A stretch of DNA of 10,087 bases. It comes from Ruminococcus sp. UBA3800. Lineage in GTDB: Bacteria > Bacillota > Clostridia > Oscillospirales > Ruminococcaceae. Within the stretch, counting starts at the first letter, position 1. Each line of letters opens with the position of its first letter. The notes below the pieces were generated by a model. That model was not told the DNA's origin. It saw nothing but the letters and a program-made list of their open reading frames with translations, and did not search any database. The DNA is taken from assembly GCA_002368715.1 (NCBI GenBank), contig DFEO01000149.1, positions 1 to 10,087 on the forward strand, in the 5' to 3' direction. Below, piece after piece: positions 1 through 7,309 of this stretch. The position numbers and the translations under genes were made by a program.

Positions 1-1037
1 TCGATCTGTCTGATACGCTCACGGGTAACGTTGAACTCCTGGCCTACCTCTTCAAGTGTTCTCGACCTGCCGTCCTCAAGACCGAAACGCAGTCTGAGCA
101 CCTTTTCCTCCCTGTCTGTAAGCGTCGAAAGCACCTGATTTATCTGCTCTTTTAGCAGCACCAGCGATGCTGCTTCAGCAGGTGCGGGAGCATCATCGTC
201 AGGGATAAAGTCGCCAAGATGCGAATCCTCCTCCTCACCGATAGGTGTCTCCAGCGATACAGGGTCCTGCGCTATACGCATTATCTCTCTTACTCTTTCA
301 ACACTCATCTCAAGCTCCTTGGCTATCTCTTCGGGAGAGGGATCATGGCCGTTCTTGTGGAGCAGCTGAGAGGATGCCTTCTTTACTTTAGTTATTGTCT
401 CCACCATATGGACAGGTATTCTTATAGTTCTTGCCTGGTCAGCGATAGCCCTTGTTATTGCCTGTCTTATCCACCATGTTGCATAGGTCGAGAATTTGAA
501 TCCCTTGGTATAATCAAACTTCTCCACGGCCTTGATAAGACCCATATTTCCTTCCTGGATAAGGTCAAGGAACGAAAGCCCACGGCCGACATATCTTTTT
601 GCGATAGAAACAACAAGACGCAGGTTTGCTTCAGCAAGACGCTTTCTGGCTTTCTTAGCCTCGGCCTCGTTGCCGCCTGACATCTTCTCGGCCAGCTGTA
701 TCTCCTCCTCGGAGGTCAGCAGCGGCACACGGCCGATCTCTTTAAGATATATCTTCACCGGGTCGTCCATAGCTATACCGTCGGTCGAGAGCGAGATATC
801 CACTCCGTCCTGGTCCAGCTCGTCATCGGGGTTCACAAGCTCCAACGTGTCATCAACTGTTACGTCGTCTATTATCTCAATGTTGTTTGCAGCACACGCA
901 TCATAGAAGCTGTCCATCTGCTCAACGTCAAAGTCCAGCTTTTCCAGAGCATCAGTGATCTCCTTGGTAGTCAGCTTTCCGGTCTGCTTACCATGCTGCA
1001 TCAGGTTGTCCATAATAGATGATCTTTTTTCACTCAT
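1..1037 (-). CDS. rpoD: RNA polymerase primary sigma factor RpoD (sigma-70/SigA), 3' end cut by window edge
   Basis: Housekeeping sigma factor that directs core RNA polymerase to -35/-10 promoters. Translating the minus strand from the ATG at 1037 gives 345 residues. A region 1.1-like segment lies at about 8-56 and region 1.2 at about 90-120 ([12 protein letters not shown]). Region 2 at about 130-215 contains the core-binding and -10 reading helices ([24 protein letters not shown] shared with all primary sigmas). Region 3 is at about 215-285 and region 4 begins at about 290. The frame runs off the window inside the 4.2 helix-turn-helix (VTRERIRQI), so roughly 20 C-terminal residues are missing. 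The full length would be about 365, typical of the short Firmicutes SigA type without the large non-conserved region. An AGAAGGGA ribosome site precedes the start. The gene lies 34 bp downstream of dnaG on the same strand and no promoter is visible in the gap, so it is probably co-transcribed. Identity is certain; the truncation is only the window edge. Confidence 0.97.
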   Translation of the reverse strand, partial: MSEKRSSIMDNLMQHGKQTGKLTTKEITDALEKLDFDVEQMDSFYDACAANNIEIIDDVTVDDTLELVNPDDELDQDGVDISLSTDGIAMDDPVKIYLKEIGRVPLLTSEEEIQLAEKMSGGNEAEAKKARKRLAEANLRLVVSIAKRYVGRGLSFLDLIQEGNMGLIKAVEKFDYTKGFKFSTYATWWIRQAITRAIADQARTIRIPVHMVETITKVKKASSQLLHKNGHDPSPEEIAKELEMSVERVREIMRIAQDPVSLETPIGEEEDSHLGDFIPDDDAPAPAEAASLVLLKEQINQVLSTLTDREEKVLRLRFGLEDGRSRTLEEVGQEFNVTRERIRQI

Positions 1038-1071
1038 ATTAAATAATCCCTTCTGTCGGGCCTCTGACCCG

Positions 1072-2853
1072 TTATTTATTAACCTTTTCCTGCCTCATTT
1101 TCTGAACGCTCGCAAGAAAATCGTCATCGTTTTCTATCGTCTCGGTGCCTGCCTGACTGTTTTCTTTGAGCACTTTTATATAGTCTTTTGCCACAGCCTC
1201 ATCTATCCCGAGATCTCTGCCTCTTTCGAGTAGTGCTGTCAGGTGTCCCATCTCGTCGGGCGAAAAGTCAGCATTGAAGCTTGACACCGAAATATCCGAA
1301 GCCGTATCTATCCTCTGTATCAGGCTTTTATAAAACCGCTTGTTAAGCTCGGTCACAAAGCTTTCCTCTCCAAGCTGCGGCTTTATTTCATCGCACCTGT
1401 CGGGGTTCTGGAACAGATAATAAATGATGCCCTCTTCGGCAATGACTTCCTTGCGGTGACCGGCTGTCTTTGGGTCACGCAGGTCACGGCGCTGATAGGT
1501 GTTCATCACTGTTTGCCGCCATTGTTTTTTATCATAGGCTCTGCGCTCCCGCTTGATAAAGGATTCAAGCTCTGTGTTTATTGAGTTGCTGCTTATTTCT
1601 GTTTCCTTTGCCAGCCTGTCGATATAGACCTCTCTCTGAGCCCGTGAAGACAGTTCTGAAAGCACCCTGCAAGCTTCTCTTATGTATTCATATCTTCCTG
1701 CCTCTGTGTCAAGGTCAAACCCTGCCTTGCACTCGTCGAGCCTGAAGCTCACAGCATCCTTCGAGCCGCTTATCAGGTGGCGGAAGCGGTCGGCACCGAA
1801 TTTATTGATATACTCATCGGGGTCCTTTGCTCCGTCCATTTTGATAACGGTGGTCTTCATCCCTGTCTCCGAGATAAGCCTTATAGCTTTTTTTGTGGCC
1901 TTCTGTCCTGCCTCATCCGAGTCATAGCATATTACAACGCTGTCAGCGTAGTTCGATATCATCTTGACCTGCTGAGGTGTCAGTGCTGTTCCGCAGGAAG
2001 CCACTGCGTTTTCAAAACCCGCCTGATTGAGCGAGATAACGTCAAGGTTTCCCTCGCACAGCAGTATCTGCTTCGACTTGACGCAGGCGTTTTTGGCAAA
2101 GTTCATCGAGAAGAGATACTTCTCCTTGTTATAAACTGCGGTATCCCGGGAGTTTAAATACTTTCTCTTGTCATCCTCCCCCAGCGCCCGTCCGCCGAAC
2201 CCGACGATATGCCCGGTCAGGTCAAAAAACGGGAACATTGCACGGTTCACAAAAAAATCAAAGGTTTTCTTTGTGTTGTTCTTCGAGCTGGATATCAGCG
2301 ACCCTTTCAGAAGCTCGTCCTCGGTGAACCCCTCGGAGAGCATATAGCTTTTAAGCTCGCTCCAGCTGTTGGGCGCAAAGCCCATGCCGTATTTTTTTAT
2401 CGTCTCAAAGCTGAGCCGCCTCTTGTTGACAAGATAGTCAAGGCACTGTCTGCCCTCGGGGGTCTTGAGCTTCGAGTAGAAGAACTTAGCGGCTGTGCGG
2501 TTCATCTCATATAGCCGCTTCTTGAACTCGCCGCTGCCTTTCTTCTCGCCGAAAAAGCTGTCCTGCGGCATAGGCACACCGCCTCTCTCGGCCAGGAGCT
2601 TCACAGCCTCCATATAGTCGAGATTATTATATTTCATGGTAAACGTTATTACATCTCCGCCGGCGCCGCACCCGAAGCAGTGGAAAAATTCTCTGTCAGG
2701 GTGGACATAGCACGACGGTGTTTTTTCATTATGGAAAGGGCACAGACATACATAATCTCTGCCGGAGCGCCTGAGCGACACATAGCTCCCCATAACATCC
2801 TCGATAGGGTTTGCGGCTTTGAGCCTTTCTATAAAATCAAGTGGAAGCGGCAA
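1072..2853 (-). CDS. dnaG: DNA primase DnaG
   Basis: Synthesises RNA primers for the lagging strand and for replication start, and works with the replicative helicase. The 593 residues match the usual family length. The CHC2 zinc-binding domain is at about 1-100, with ligands C38, H41, C59 and C62. The catalytic core follows, with a TOPRIM domain at about 260-345: the EGNLDVI motif (E267), the acidic DSDEAG motif (D311, D313) and DPDEYI (D344). The remaining C-terminal part, about 450-593, is the region that binds DnaB-type helicase. The start is a TTG at 2853, chosen because AAAGGAG sits 9 nt upstream and the next residues match the family N terminus ([17 protein letters not shown]). It lies 64 bp after dgt and 34 bp before rpoD, the classic clostridial dgt-dnaG-rpoD arrangement. 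No key residue is missing. Confidence 0.97.
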   Translation of the reverse strand: MPLPLDFIERLKAANPIEDVMGSYVSLRRSGRDYVCLCPFHNEKTPSCYVHPDREFFHCFGCGAGGDVITFTMKYNNLDYMEAVKLLAERGGVPMPQDSFFGEKKGSGEFKKRLYEMNRTAAKFFYSKLKTPEGRQCLDYLVNKRRLSFETIKKYGMGFAPNSWSELKSYMLSEGFTEDELLKGSLISSSKNNTKKTFDFFVNRAMFPFFDLTGHIVGFGGRALGEDDKRKYLNSRDTAVYNKEKYLFSMNFAKNACVKSKQILLCEGNLDVISLNQAGFENAVASCGTALTPQQVKMISNYADSVVICYDSDEAGQKATKKAIRLISETGMKTTVIKMDGAKDPDEYINKFGADRFRHLISGSKDAVSFRLDECKAGFDLDTEAGRYEYIREACRVLSELSSRAQREVYIDRLAKETEISSNSINTELESFIKRERRAYDKKQWRQTVMNTYQRRDLRDPKTAGHRKEVIAEEGIIYYLFQNPDRCDEIKPQLGEESFVTELNKRFYKSLIQRIDTASDISVSSFNADFSPDEMGHLTALLERGRDLGIDEAVAKDYIKVLKENSQAGTETIENDDDFLASVQKMRQEKVNK

Positions 2854-2917
2854 AGTTTCACGCTCCTTTCGCTGTTGCCTTTAAACTGTCCTGTAAACTT
2901 CCGCCGGGTATCAAAGA

Positions 2918-3892
2918 CTAATAAACTATCCAGCTCTTGGGTATGAACAGGCTTTTGAATGTCTCCACAGCGAAGCCGTCGGACATCCCGGCTATGTAGT
3001 CGCACACAGCCCTGTCTGCTCCGTATTTATATGCCAGCGTCAGATACTGCGCCGGCAGAAGCTCGATATGAGAGACAAAATGCTCATAGAGCTTCGATAT
3101 CATATCCTTGGCCTTTGCTTCCTCGGACTTGCACTTGGGATTGAAATAAACGCTTTGGAACATAAAGGCGTGCAGCTCATCAAAGGCCGCCCTTATCTCA
3201 GGTGACATCCCTATCTCGCTGCTCCCGTGGGCTATAACGTCGGAAACAAGGCTCGTTATCCTCTTCGACTTAGTGTCTCCAAGGGTCTTTCTTATATTCT
3301 TCGGTATATCCTCCTCGCAGAGGATATCCGCTCTTATCGAGTCGTCGATATCGTGATTTATGTAAGCTATAACATCGCATATACGCACCACGCAGCCTTC
3401 TTTTGTATCTGCTGTCATGTTGGTGTGCTTTAGTATCCCGTCCCTGACTTCGGCTGTCAGGTTCAGTCCCTTGCCGTTTTTTTCTATTATATCGACCACT
3501 CTCAGACTCTGCTGATAGTGGTGAAAGCCCTCTGGCGCCAGCACATTGAGCGCTCGCTCTCCGGCGTGCCCGAATGGCGTATGCCCCAGGTCGTGGCCGA
3601 GAGCTATCGCCTCTGTCAGGTCTTCGTTCAGGCGCAGGGCTCTCGAGACCGTTCTGGCTATCTGGCTTACCTCCAGCGTGTGGGTGAGCCTTGTGCGGTA
3701 GTGGTCTCCGGCAGGGGAGAGGAACACCTGGGTCTTGTGCTTTAATCTGCGAAAAGAATTACAGTGCAGTATCCTGTCCCTGTCACGCTGAAAACAGGTG
3801 CGGATATCGTCGTCTTCCTCGGGGCGAAGCCTTCCGCCCGAGCGTTCGGACAGCGCCGCATCCTCACAAAGCGTTTCACGCTCTATCTTCAT
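2918..3892 (-). CDS. dgt: dGTP triphosphohydrolase-like HD-domain protein (Dgt family)
   Basis: Metal-dependent HD hydrolase that cleaves dNTPs to deoxynucleoside plus triphosphate and so tunes the dNTP pool. In this clade the exact substrate is inferred from family only. It is 324 residues from the ATG at 3892. Family signatures are DRDRILHCNSFRRLKHKTQVF near the N terminus and HD metal ligands at H71, H100-D101 (GHDLGHTPFGHAGE) and D173 (ICDVIAYINHD). A conserved C-terminal block follows (VCDYIAGMSD). A GTG at 3922 in the same frame would add 10 residues. I prefer 3892 because homologues begin with a short segment before the ET...LS block, but neither start has a strong, well-spaced ribosome site, so the start is uncertain. 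It heads the dgt-dnaG-rpoD cluster, with a possible promoter at 3942-3967. Confidence 0.93.
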   Translation of the reverse strand: MKIERETLCEDAALSERSGGRLRPEEDDDIRTCFQRDRDRILHCNSFRRLKHKTQVFLSPAGDHYRTRLTHTLEVSQIARTVSRALRLNEDLTEAIALGHDLGHTPFGHAGERALNVLAPEGFHHYQQSLRVVDIIEKNGKGLNLTAEVRDGILKHTNMTADTKEGCVVRICDVIAYINHDIDDSIRADILCEEDIPKNIRKTLGDTKSKRITSLVSDVIAHGSSEIGMSPEIRAAFDELHAFMFQSVYFNPKCKSEEAKAKDMISKLYEHFVSHIELLPAQYLTLAYKYGADRAVCDYIAGMSDGFAVETFKSLFIPKSWIVY

Positions 3893-3941
3893 TGTCAGCT
3901 CTCTTGCCGTCACAGGAAGCACCGCCTTTCTTCGCTCTCTG

Positions 3942-3967
3942 TTTATATATACACTTTAAACTGTCAA
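3942..3967 (-). promoter_or_regulatory. Possible sigma-70 promoter for dgt-dnaG-rpoD
   Basis: On the minus strand a perfect TTGACA (3962-3967) is followed by an AT-rich TATATATAAA stretch (3942-3951). The fit is imperfect: TATAAA gives a spacer of only 14 bp, and a 16-bp spacer leaves TAAACA as the -10. It is the only promoter-like sequence seen in the 119-bp gap before the cluster. Confidence 0.35.
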
Positions 3968-3986
3968 AAATCCTCTTTTTTCACAG
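3961..3986. repeat. Inverted repeat overlapping the possible dgt -35 element
   Basis: CTGTCAAAAA (3961-3970) and TTTTTCACAG (3977-3986) are complementary at 9 of 10 positions around a 6-nt centre. The left arm contains the -35 hexamer on the minus strand. A second short perfect palindrome, CAAAATTTTG, lies at 3995-4004. These could be operator-like sites or a weak end structure for yigZ transcripts. No clear terminator is formed. Confidence 0.4.
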
Positions 3987-4011
3987 CCCAATTTCAAAAT
4001 TTTGTCATATT

Positions 4012-4641
4012 TCACAAGTCTGCACCGAAATCAGCGCTCAGTTCTGTGGTTTCTGACAATGAAACCGAGCCGTTCGTGGCGTCGATAAGCTTAGCCTTGA
4101 GCTCTTCAGCCCTGTCAGCGCAGACCAGCAGCGAGATATTCACCTTGTCGGCAAAGTCCTCCTTCTCCATTATCACTTTATAGGCAGGAAGCAGGAAGCT
4201 GACCTTGCCGTAAAGGGTGTAGTCAAGCGAAAACTCCAGCCTCGAGCAGTCCTTCATATACATTTTCTCGGCGTTGTTCACCGCCTCTGCGCAGGCGGAG
4301 GAATAGGCTCTCACAAGGCCGTTCGCCCCGAGGAGGATCCCTCCGAAGTATCTTGTCACCACGACGCAGACATCAGACAGGCCGTTTTTTTTCAGCACAT
4401 CCAGCACAGGCACACCGCCTGTTCCCTGGGGCTCGCCGTCGTCGCTGTAACGCACAGCCCCGTCCTCACGGACGATATAGGCATAGACATTGTGCCTTGC
4501 CTTGCGGTTCTGTGACTTTATAAGCTCCACAAAGGCCACGGCTTCCTCAGCGCTTTTTACGGGAGCGATATGCCCGATAAACTCCGAGCGCTTCTCCTCA
4601 TACCGACCCTCGGCCTCTTTTTTTATCGTGATATAGTCCAA
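4012..4641 (-). CDS. yigZ: YigZ/YvyE-family protein (IMPACT N-terminal domain plus DUF1949)
   Basis: Member of the widely conserved YigZ/UPF0029 family, whose N-terminal domain is shared with eukaryotic IMPACT, a regulator of the Gcn2 kinase. The bacterial role is not firmly established. The 209 residues match family length. The IMPACT-like domain at about 15-125 carries the hallmark motifs SDDGEPQGTGGVP (66-78) and TRYFGG...GANGLVRAY (96-113). The rest, about 135-205, fits the small ferredoxin-like DUF1949 domain. The start is the TTG at 4641, with GGGGGAGG placed 9 nt upstream. That ribosome site lies in the unusual hairpin-rich block upstream (see 4642-4838). The dgt gene follows 119 bp downstream on the same strand with a possible promoter of its own, so the two need not share a transcript. 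Family assignment is firm; function is not. Confidence 0.93.
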   Translation of the reverse strand: MDYITIKKEAEGRYEEKRSEFIGHIAPVKSAEEAVAFVELIKSQNRKARHNVYAYIVREDGAVRYSDDGEPQGTGGVPVLDVLKKNGLSDVCVVVTRYFGGILLGANGLVRAYSSACAEAVNNAEKMYMKDCSRLEFSLDYTLYGKVSFLLPAYKVIMEKEDFADKVNISLLVCADRAEELKAKLIDATNGSVSLSETTELSADFGADL

Positions 4642-4838
4642 GTTTTTATACCTCCCCCACCCCTACCGGCTGGGTGCATACTATTACAGAGCCGCCGCCC
4701 TCCCCGGAGGGGAGGGGGCAAGCTTCGACGATACTTTTCATTTTGTGACGCTTTGCGAACCTTTTAAAAGAGCTGAAATATCCGTTTCGCAGCAAAGCGA
4801 TGATGATTCGCCAGGGGCAAAGCCGTGCGGCGAGCACC
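4642..4838. repeat. Hairpin-rich intergenic block, candidate interspersed repeat element
   Basis: This 197-bp non-coding stretch between the Nudix gene and yigZ holds several inverted repeats in a row. CACCC/GGGTG surrounds 4659-4677. A perfect 8-bp G/C stem lies at 4698-4705/4709-4716 with a 3-nt loop. A long imperfect pair is at 4749-4760/4784-4799 (CGCTTTGCGAAC against GTTTCGCAGCAAAGCG), with the palindrome CTTTTAAAAG between its arms. TCGCC/GGCGA is at 4808-4812/4829-4833. The word GCAAAGC recurs on both strands. Strong GC hairpins beside AT-rich arms look like the dispersed intergenic repeats of bacterial genomes rather than a gene. A repeat identity cannot be confirmed from one copy. 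Its yigZ-proximal end supplies the yigZ Shine-Dalgarno. Confidence 0.5.
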
Positions 4839-5387
4839 TCATTTTTTTAACACGAGCCTCGACTCTCCCTCGCATCTGTCAAAGAAGATGTCGGCATACA
4901 CTCCTCTCAGGCGGTTGAATGAAAACCCAAGAAACTCGTCACGCTCTGCCATCTGTGCAAGCTGTGAGGGCGTCACCAGCCGGCTGTCCACAGTCTCGCC
5001 CTCCTGCAAAACGATATCCTCTGCCGAGAAATCCCCCTCAAAAAGGTAAAAGAAGTGAACACAGCCCGAAAGCTCTCTGATTATCTGTCCCATATAGCGA
5101 AGCTCAGCTGGGTCGGCTTTAAGCCCCGTTTCCTCGAAAAGCTCCCTTGCGGCACCGTCTTTGGGCTTCTCACCCGCTAATACCGAGCCTCCCGATATCT
5201 CCCACCAGCCGCCGAATGGCTTATCGGGGTGGCGCCTGGTTATCAGTATAAGCCCGTCACGGTTCACAGCCAGGATATTCACAACAGCGTGAAACCTTCC
5301 CACTGGCAGTCTCTTCGTTTCGTCTCTCAGCCACTTTTCACCCGTGGGCATAAGGTCACGGTCATATAGGTCAAAATATTCTGCCAT
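4839..5387 (-). CDS. Nudix hydrolase (MutT/IPP-isomerase-like subgroup)
   Basis: Nudix proteins hydrolyse nucleoside diphosphates linked to another group. The substrate cannot be read from sequence here. It is 182 residues long. The Nudix box GX5EX7REUXEEXGU is complete: G67, E73, R81, E82, E85, E86, G88, ending in L89. The opening YFDLYDRDLMPTGE and the WWEISGGSVLAGE lead-in resemble the subgroup related to isopentenyl-diphosphate isomerase-type Nudix proteins, which contains many uncharacterised bacterial members. The ATG at 5387 has GGAG 8 nt upstream. The gene lies downstream of the rpmE terminator. No separate promoter is visible in the 69-bp gap, so expression may depend on read-through or on a promoter I cannot recognise. 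No residues of the box are missing, so it should be catalytically competent. Confidence 0.92.
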   Translation of the reverse strand: MAEYFDLYDRDLMPTGEKWLRDETKRLPVGRFHAVVNILAVNRDGLILITRRHPDKPFGGWWEISGGSVLAGEKPKDGAARELFEETGLKADPAELRYMGQIIRELSGCVHFFYLFEGDFSAEDIVLQEGETVDSRLVTPSQLAQMAERDEFLGFSFNRLRGVYADIFFDRCEGESRLVLKK

Positions 5388-5418
5388 ATCATCAGCTCCG
5401 AATCAAAAGGATACTCAA

Positions 5419-5451
5419 AGAAAAAAGGGAGCGGCGCAAACCGTTCCCTTT
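5419..5451 (-). terminator. Rho-independent terminator of rpmE
   Basis: Starting 6 bp after the rpmE stop codon, the minus-strand RNA forms an 11-position stem, AAAGGGAACGG against CCGCTCCCTTT (5441-5451/5424-5434), with one A-C mismatch and a 6-nt loop. The stem runs into TTTTTTC (U-tract to about 5419). It separates rpmE from the Nudix gene. Confidence 0.85.
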
Positions 5452-5456
5452 GAAAA

Positions 5457-5657
5457 TTAACCAAGATTGAATCTCTTCTTGAATCTGTCTACACGTCCGC
5501 CGGTATCAACAAGCTTCTGCTTGCCTGTGAAGAACGGATGACACTTCGAGCATATCTCGACCTTGATATCCTTCTTTGTCGAACGAGTCTTGATAACGTT
5601 ACCGCAAGCGCAGGTGATCGTTGTCTCCTCGTAAACGGGATGAATATCCTTTCTCAT
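5457..5657 (-). CDS. rpmE: 50S ribosomal protein L31 (type A, zinc-binding)
   Basis: Structural protein of the large ribosomal subunit, near the bridge to the small subunit. It is 66 residues from the ATG at 5657, the normal L31 length. Four cysteines, C16 and C18 (CAC) plus C36 and C39 (CSKC), make this the zinc-ribbon C+ form. The C-terminal [11 protein letters not shown] is typical. The reading frame is open 13 codons further upstream (ATG at 5696), but AAGGAGG lies 9 nt before 5657 and the family starts at MRKDIHP, so the short form is right. It is a single-gene transcript: a perfect-consensus promoter at 5771-5799, a leader of about 107 nt with alternative helices, and a terminator right after the stop. 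The long structured leader suggests translational control. Confidence 0.97.
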   Translation of the reverse strand: MRKDIHPVYEETTITCACGNVIKTRSTKKDIKVEICSKCHPFFTGKQKLVDTGGRVDRFKKRFNLG

Positions 5658-5764
5658 CTTCAGGCTCCTCCTTCCAAACCAAATGTTATGACTCATAGAA
5701 GCCCATCATTTCAGTTTAGACAGTAGTTCTATGCAGCAATTTTTATCACGTTGAAATAATCAAC
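5658..5764 (-). promoter_or_regulatory. rpmE 5' leader with two competing helices, candidate translational switch
   Basis: Predicted transcript start is near 5764. Three elements are visible in the RNA sense. A 5-bp hairpin GUUGA/UCAAC sits at the very 5' end (5750-5764). Helix A pairs CAUAGAA (5733-5727) perfectly with UUCUAUG (5700-5694). Helix B pairs GGGCUUCU (5704-5697) with AGGAGCCU (5669-5662), 8 bp including two G-U pairs. Helix B covers the 3' half of the AAGGAGG ribosome site (5673-5667). Bases 5697-5700 belong to both helices, so A and B exclude each other: A leaves the ribosome site open and B closes it. Autoregulatory leaders for L31 are known in several bacterial groups. Whether this is one of them cannot be decided by eye. 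Confidence 0.45.
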
Positions 5765-5770
5765 TTTGAT

Positions 5771-5799
5771 ATTATACCACGTCCCAAAGCTTTTGTCAA
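5771..5799 (-). promoter_or_regulatory. rpmE promoter, perfect sigma-70 consensus
   Basis: On the minus strand TTGACA (5799-5794), a 17-bp spacer and TATAAT (5776-5771): both hexamers are exact matches at the ideal spacing. Transcription should start near 5764, giving a leader of about 107 nt before the rpmE ATG. Confidence 0.9.
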
Positions 5800-5827
5800 G
5801 GGGTTTTGAACAGTTTTTTATATTTTT

Positions 5828-5847
5828 GGAAGGGTCAAGACCCTTCC
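5828..5847. repeat. Perfect inverted repeat between the divergent rpmE and der promoters
   Basis: GGAAGGGTC and GACCCTTCC form perfect 9-bp arms around a 2-bp centre. The site ends 6 bp upstream of the der -35 and starts 28 bp upstream of the rpmE -35. No U-tract follows it on either strand, so it does not look like a terminator. Position and symmetry fit a binding site for a dimeric regulator, but no regulator is identified. Confidence 0.6.
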
Positions 5848-5853
5848 TGCGGT

Positions 5854-5882
5854 TTGACAAGTCGGACGAAATGTGCTATAAT
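5854..5882 (+). promoter_or_regulatory. der promoter, perfect sigma-70 consensus
   Basis: TTGACA (5854-5859), a 17-bp spacer and TATAAT (5877-5882): exact consensus in both hexamers. Transcription should start near 5889, about 32 nt before the der ATG at 5921. This likely drives der-plsY and possibly gpsA-yjbQ. Confidence 0.9.
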
Positions 5883-5920
5883 TATTTGGTATGACAAATT
5901 TTCTAAAAGGAGGTACGCTT

Positions 5921-7252
5921 ATGTCTTTGCCGACAGTTGCCGTTGTAGGCAGACCAAATGTTGGAAAATCTACCCTCTTTAATAAACTCATCGGTCAGCG
6001 CCTTTCTATCGTCGATGATACCCCCGGCGTTACCCGTGACAGGATCTACTCCGAGTGTGAGTGGACAGGCAGAAAGTTTATGCTCGTCGATACAGGCGGT
6101 ATCGAGCCCGAAAGCGATGAGGTGATCCCCGTTCAGATGCGCCGCCAGGCCGAGATCGCTATCGCTTCCGCTGATGTGACTATCCTCGTCACCGACGTTA
6201 CCTGCGGCGTTACCGCAACAGACCATGAAGTTGCTTCTATGCTTTTAAAAGCCGGAAAGCCTATCGTTCTCTGCGTTAATAAATGTGACAGAGTGGGCGA
6301 CCCGCCTATGGAGTTCTATGAGTTTTATAATCTTGGCCTTGGCGATCCGTTTGCGGTCAGCTCCGTTCACGGTCACGGAACAGGTGATCTGCTTGACGCT
6401 ATTGTTGATATGCTTCCCGAGGAGCACTCGGAGGAGCTTGATGACGGGAGCATAAAGGTGGCCTTTATCGGCAAACCGAATGCCGGAAAATCTTCGATAG
6501 TAAACCGCATATGCGGCGAGGAAAGAACGATAGTTTCCGATATTGCAGGAACGACCCGTGACGCTACCGATTCGTATTACGAGAGCGAGCAGGGTAAATT
6601 TGTGCTCATCGATACCGCAGGTATCAGACGAAAGTCCAAAGTTTTGGACAGTATTGAAAAATACTCAGTGCTCAGAGCCTATATGGCGGTGGACAGAGCC
6701 GACGTAGCTGTGGTGGTCATCGACGCACTTGTGGGCTTTACCGAGCAGGACTCGAAGGTTGCAGGGTATGCTCACGAAAAGGGCAAGGCGTGTGTTATCG
6801 CTGTGAACAAGTGGGACGCACTGGAGAAGGACACGAACACGATGAACGAGTTCCGCAAGAAGCTTGCGGACGACCTCAGCTTTATGAGCTATGCGCCTGT
6901 GGTGTTCATTTCGGCTAAGACAGGACAGCGCATAGACAAGCTGTTTGAGATGATAAAATACTGTGCCGAGCAGAACGCTGTCCGCATACCCACGGGCAGG
7001 CTCAACGAAGTTCTGGCTTACGCTACCGAGCGTGTTCAGCCGCCATCTGACAAGGGCAGAAGGCTGAAGATATATTATATGACTCAGATATCTACAAAGC
7101 CGCCTACATTTGTAAGCTTTGTAAACAGGGCAGAGTTGTTTCATTTTTCATATCAGCGATATATCGAGAACCAGATAAGAGAGACATTTTCGCTCGACGG
7201 AACTCCGATAGTTTTCAAGGTAAGAGAGCGGAGCCGTGATGATACGAAATGA
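5921..7252 (+). CDS. der: Ribosome-assembly GTPase Der (EngA)
   Basis: Essential double-GTPase needed to mature the 50S subunit. It has 443 residues. The first G domain has GRPNVGKS (10-17), DTPGVTRD (33-40), DTGG (57-60) and NKCD (120-123). The second has GKPNAGKS (184-191), DIAGTTRD (207-214), DTAG (231-234) and NKWD (296-299). The KH-like domain at about 350-440 binds rRNA (KGRRLKIYYMTQ, PPTFVSFVN). The ATG at 5921 is chosen because AAAAGGAGG lies 7 nt upstream and MSLPTVAVVGRPNVGKS matches homologues. An in-frame ATG at 5891 would lie only about 2 nt from the predicted transcript start, so it is unlikely to be used. The gene is first in the rightward cluster behind its own perfect promoter. 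All nucleotide-binding motifs are intact. Confidence 0.98.
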   Translation: MSLPTVAVVGRPNVGKSTLFNKLIGQRLSIVDDTPGVTRDRIYSECEWTGRKFMLVDTGGIEPESDEVIPVQMRRQAEIAIASADVTILVTDVTCGVTATDHEVASMLLKAGKPIVLCVNKCDRVGDPPMEFYEFYNLGLGDPFAVSSVHGHGTGDLLDAIVDMLPEEHSEELDDGSIKVAFIGKPNAGKSSIVNRICGEERTIVSDIAGTTRDATDSYYESEQGKFVLIDTAGIRRKSKVLDSIEKYSVLRAYMAVDRADVAVVVIDALVGFTEQDSKVAGYAHEKGKACVIAVNKWDALEKDTNTMNEFRKKLADDLSFMSYAPVVFISAKTGQRIDKLFEMIKYCAEQNAVRIPTGRLNEVLAYATERVQPPSDKGRRLKIYYMTQISTKPPTFVSFVNRAELFHFSYQRYIENQIRETFSLDGTPIVFKVRERSRDDTK

Positions 7253-7309
7253 TCCTTTGCTTTGTGCGGTCATACTCACTCATATCATAATCCGAAAGGA
7301 CAGGTCAAT

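Noticed and set aside
219..906. Overlapping plus-strand open frames of 153 and 124 codons
   Set aside because: Both lie antisense inside rpoD, have no recognisable domain, and are explained as shadows of its codon use.
1057..1071. CGGG/CCCG stem between dnaG and rpoD as a regulatory or processing site
   Set aside because: Only 4 bp; too short to support beyond chance.
4646..4837. Open frame of 63 codons on the minus strand between the Nudix gene and yigZ
   Set aside because: It starts with GTG just after the Nudix stop without a ribosome site, runs through the hairpin-rich block, and its composition (runs of Pro, Gly and Ser from G/C stems) looks like translated non-coding repeat.
5658..5696. 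Upstream in-frame ATG of rpmE adding 13 residues
   Set aside because: The added residues are not part of L31, and the strong AAGGAGG belongs to the ATG at 5657.
5828..5847. Inverted repeat as a terminator
   Set aside because: No T-run follows on either strand (the A/T-rich tract lies on the wrong side), and it sits between two outward promoters with nothing to terminate.
5891..5920. Upstream in-frame ATG of der
   Set aside because: About 2 nt from the predicted transcript start with no ribosome site; the ATG at 5921 has an ideal one and matches homologues.
7262..7309. Longer plsY from TTG 7262
   Set aside because: Would add 16 polar residues before the first membrane segment; TTG 7310 has the spaced AAAGGA site.
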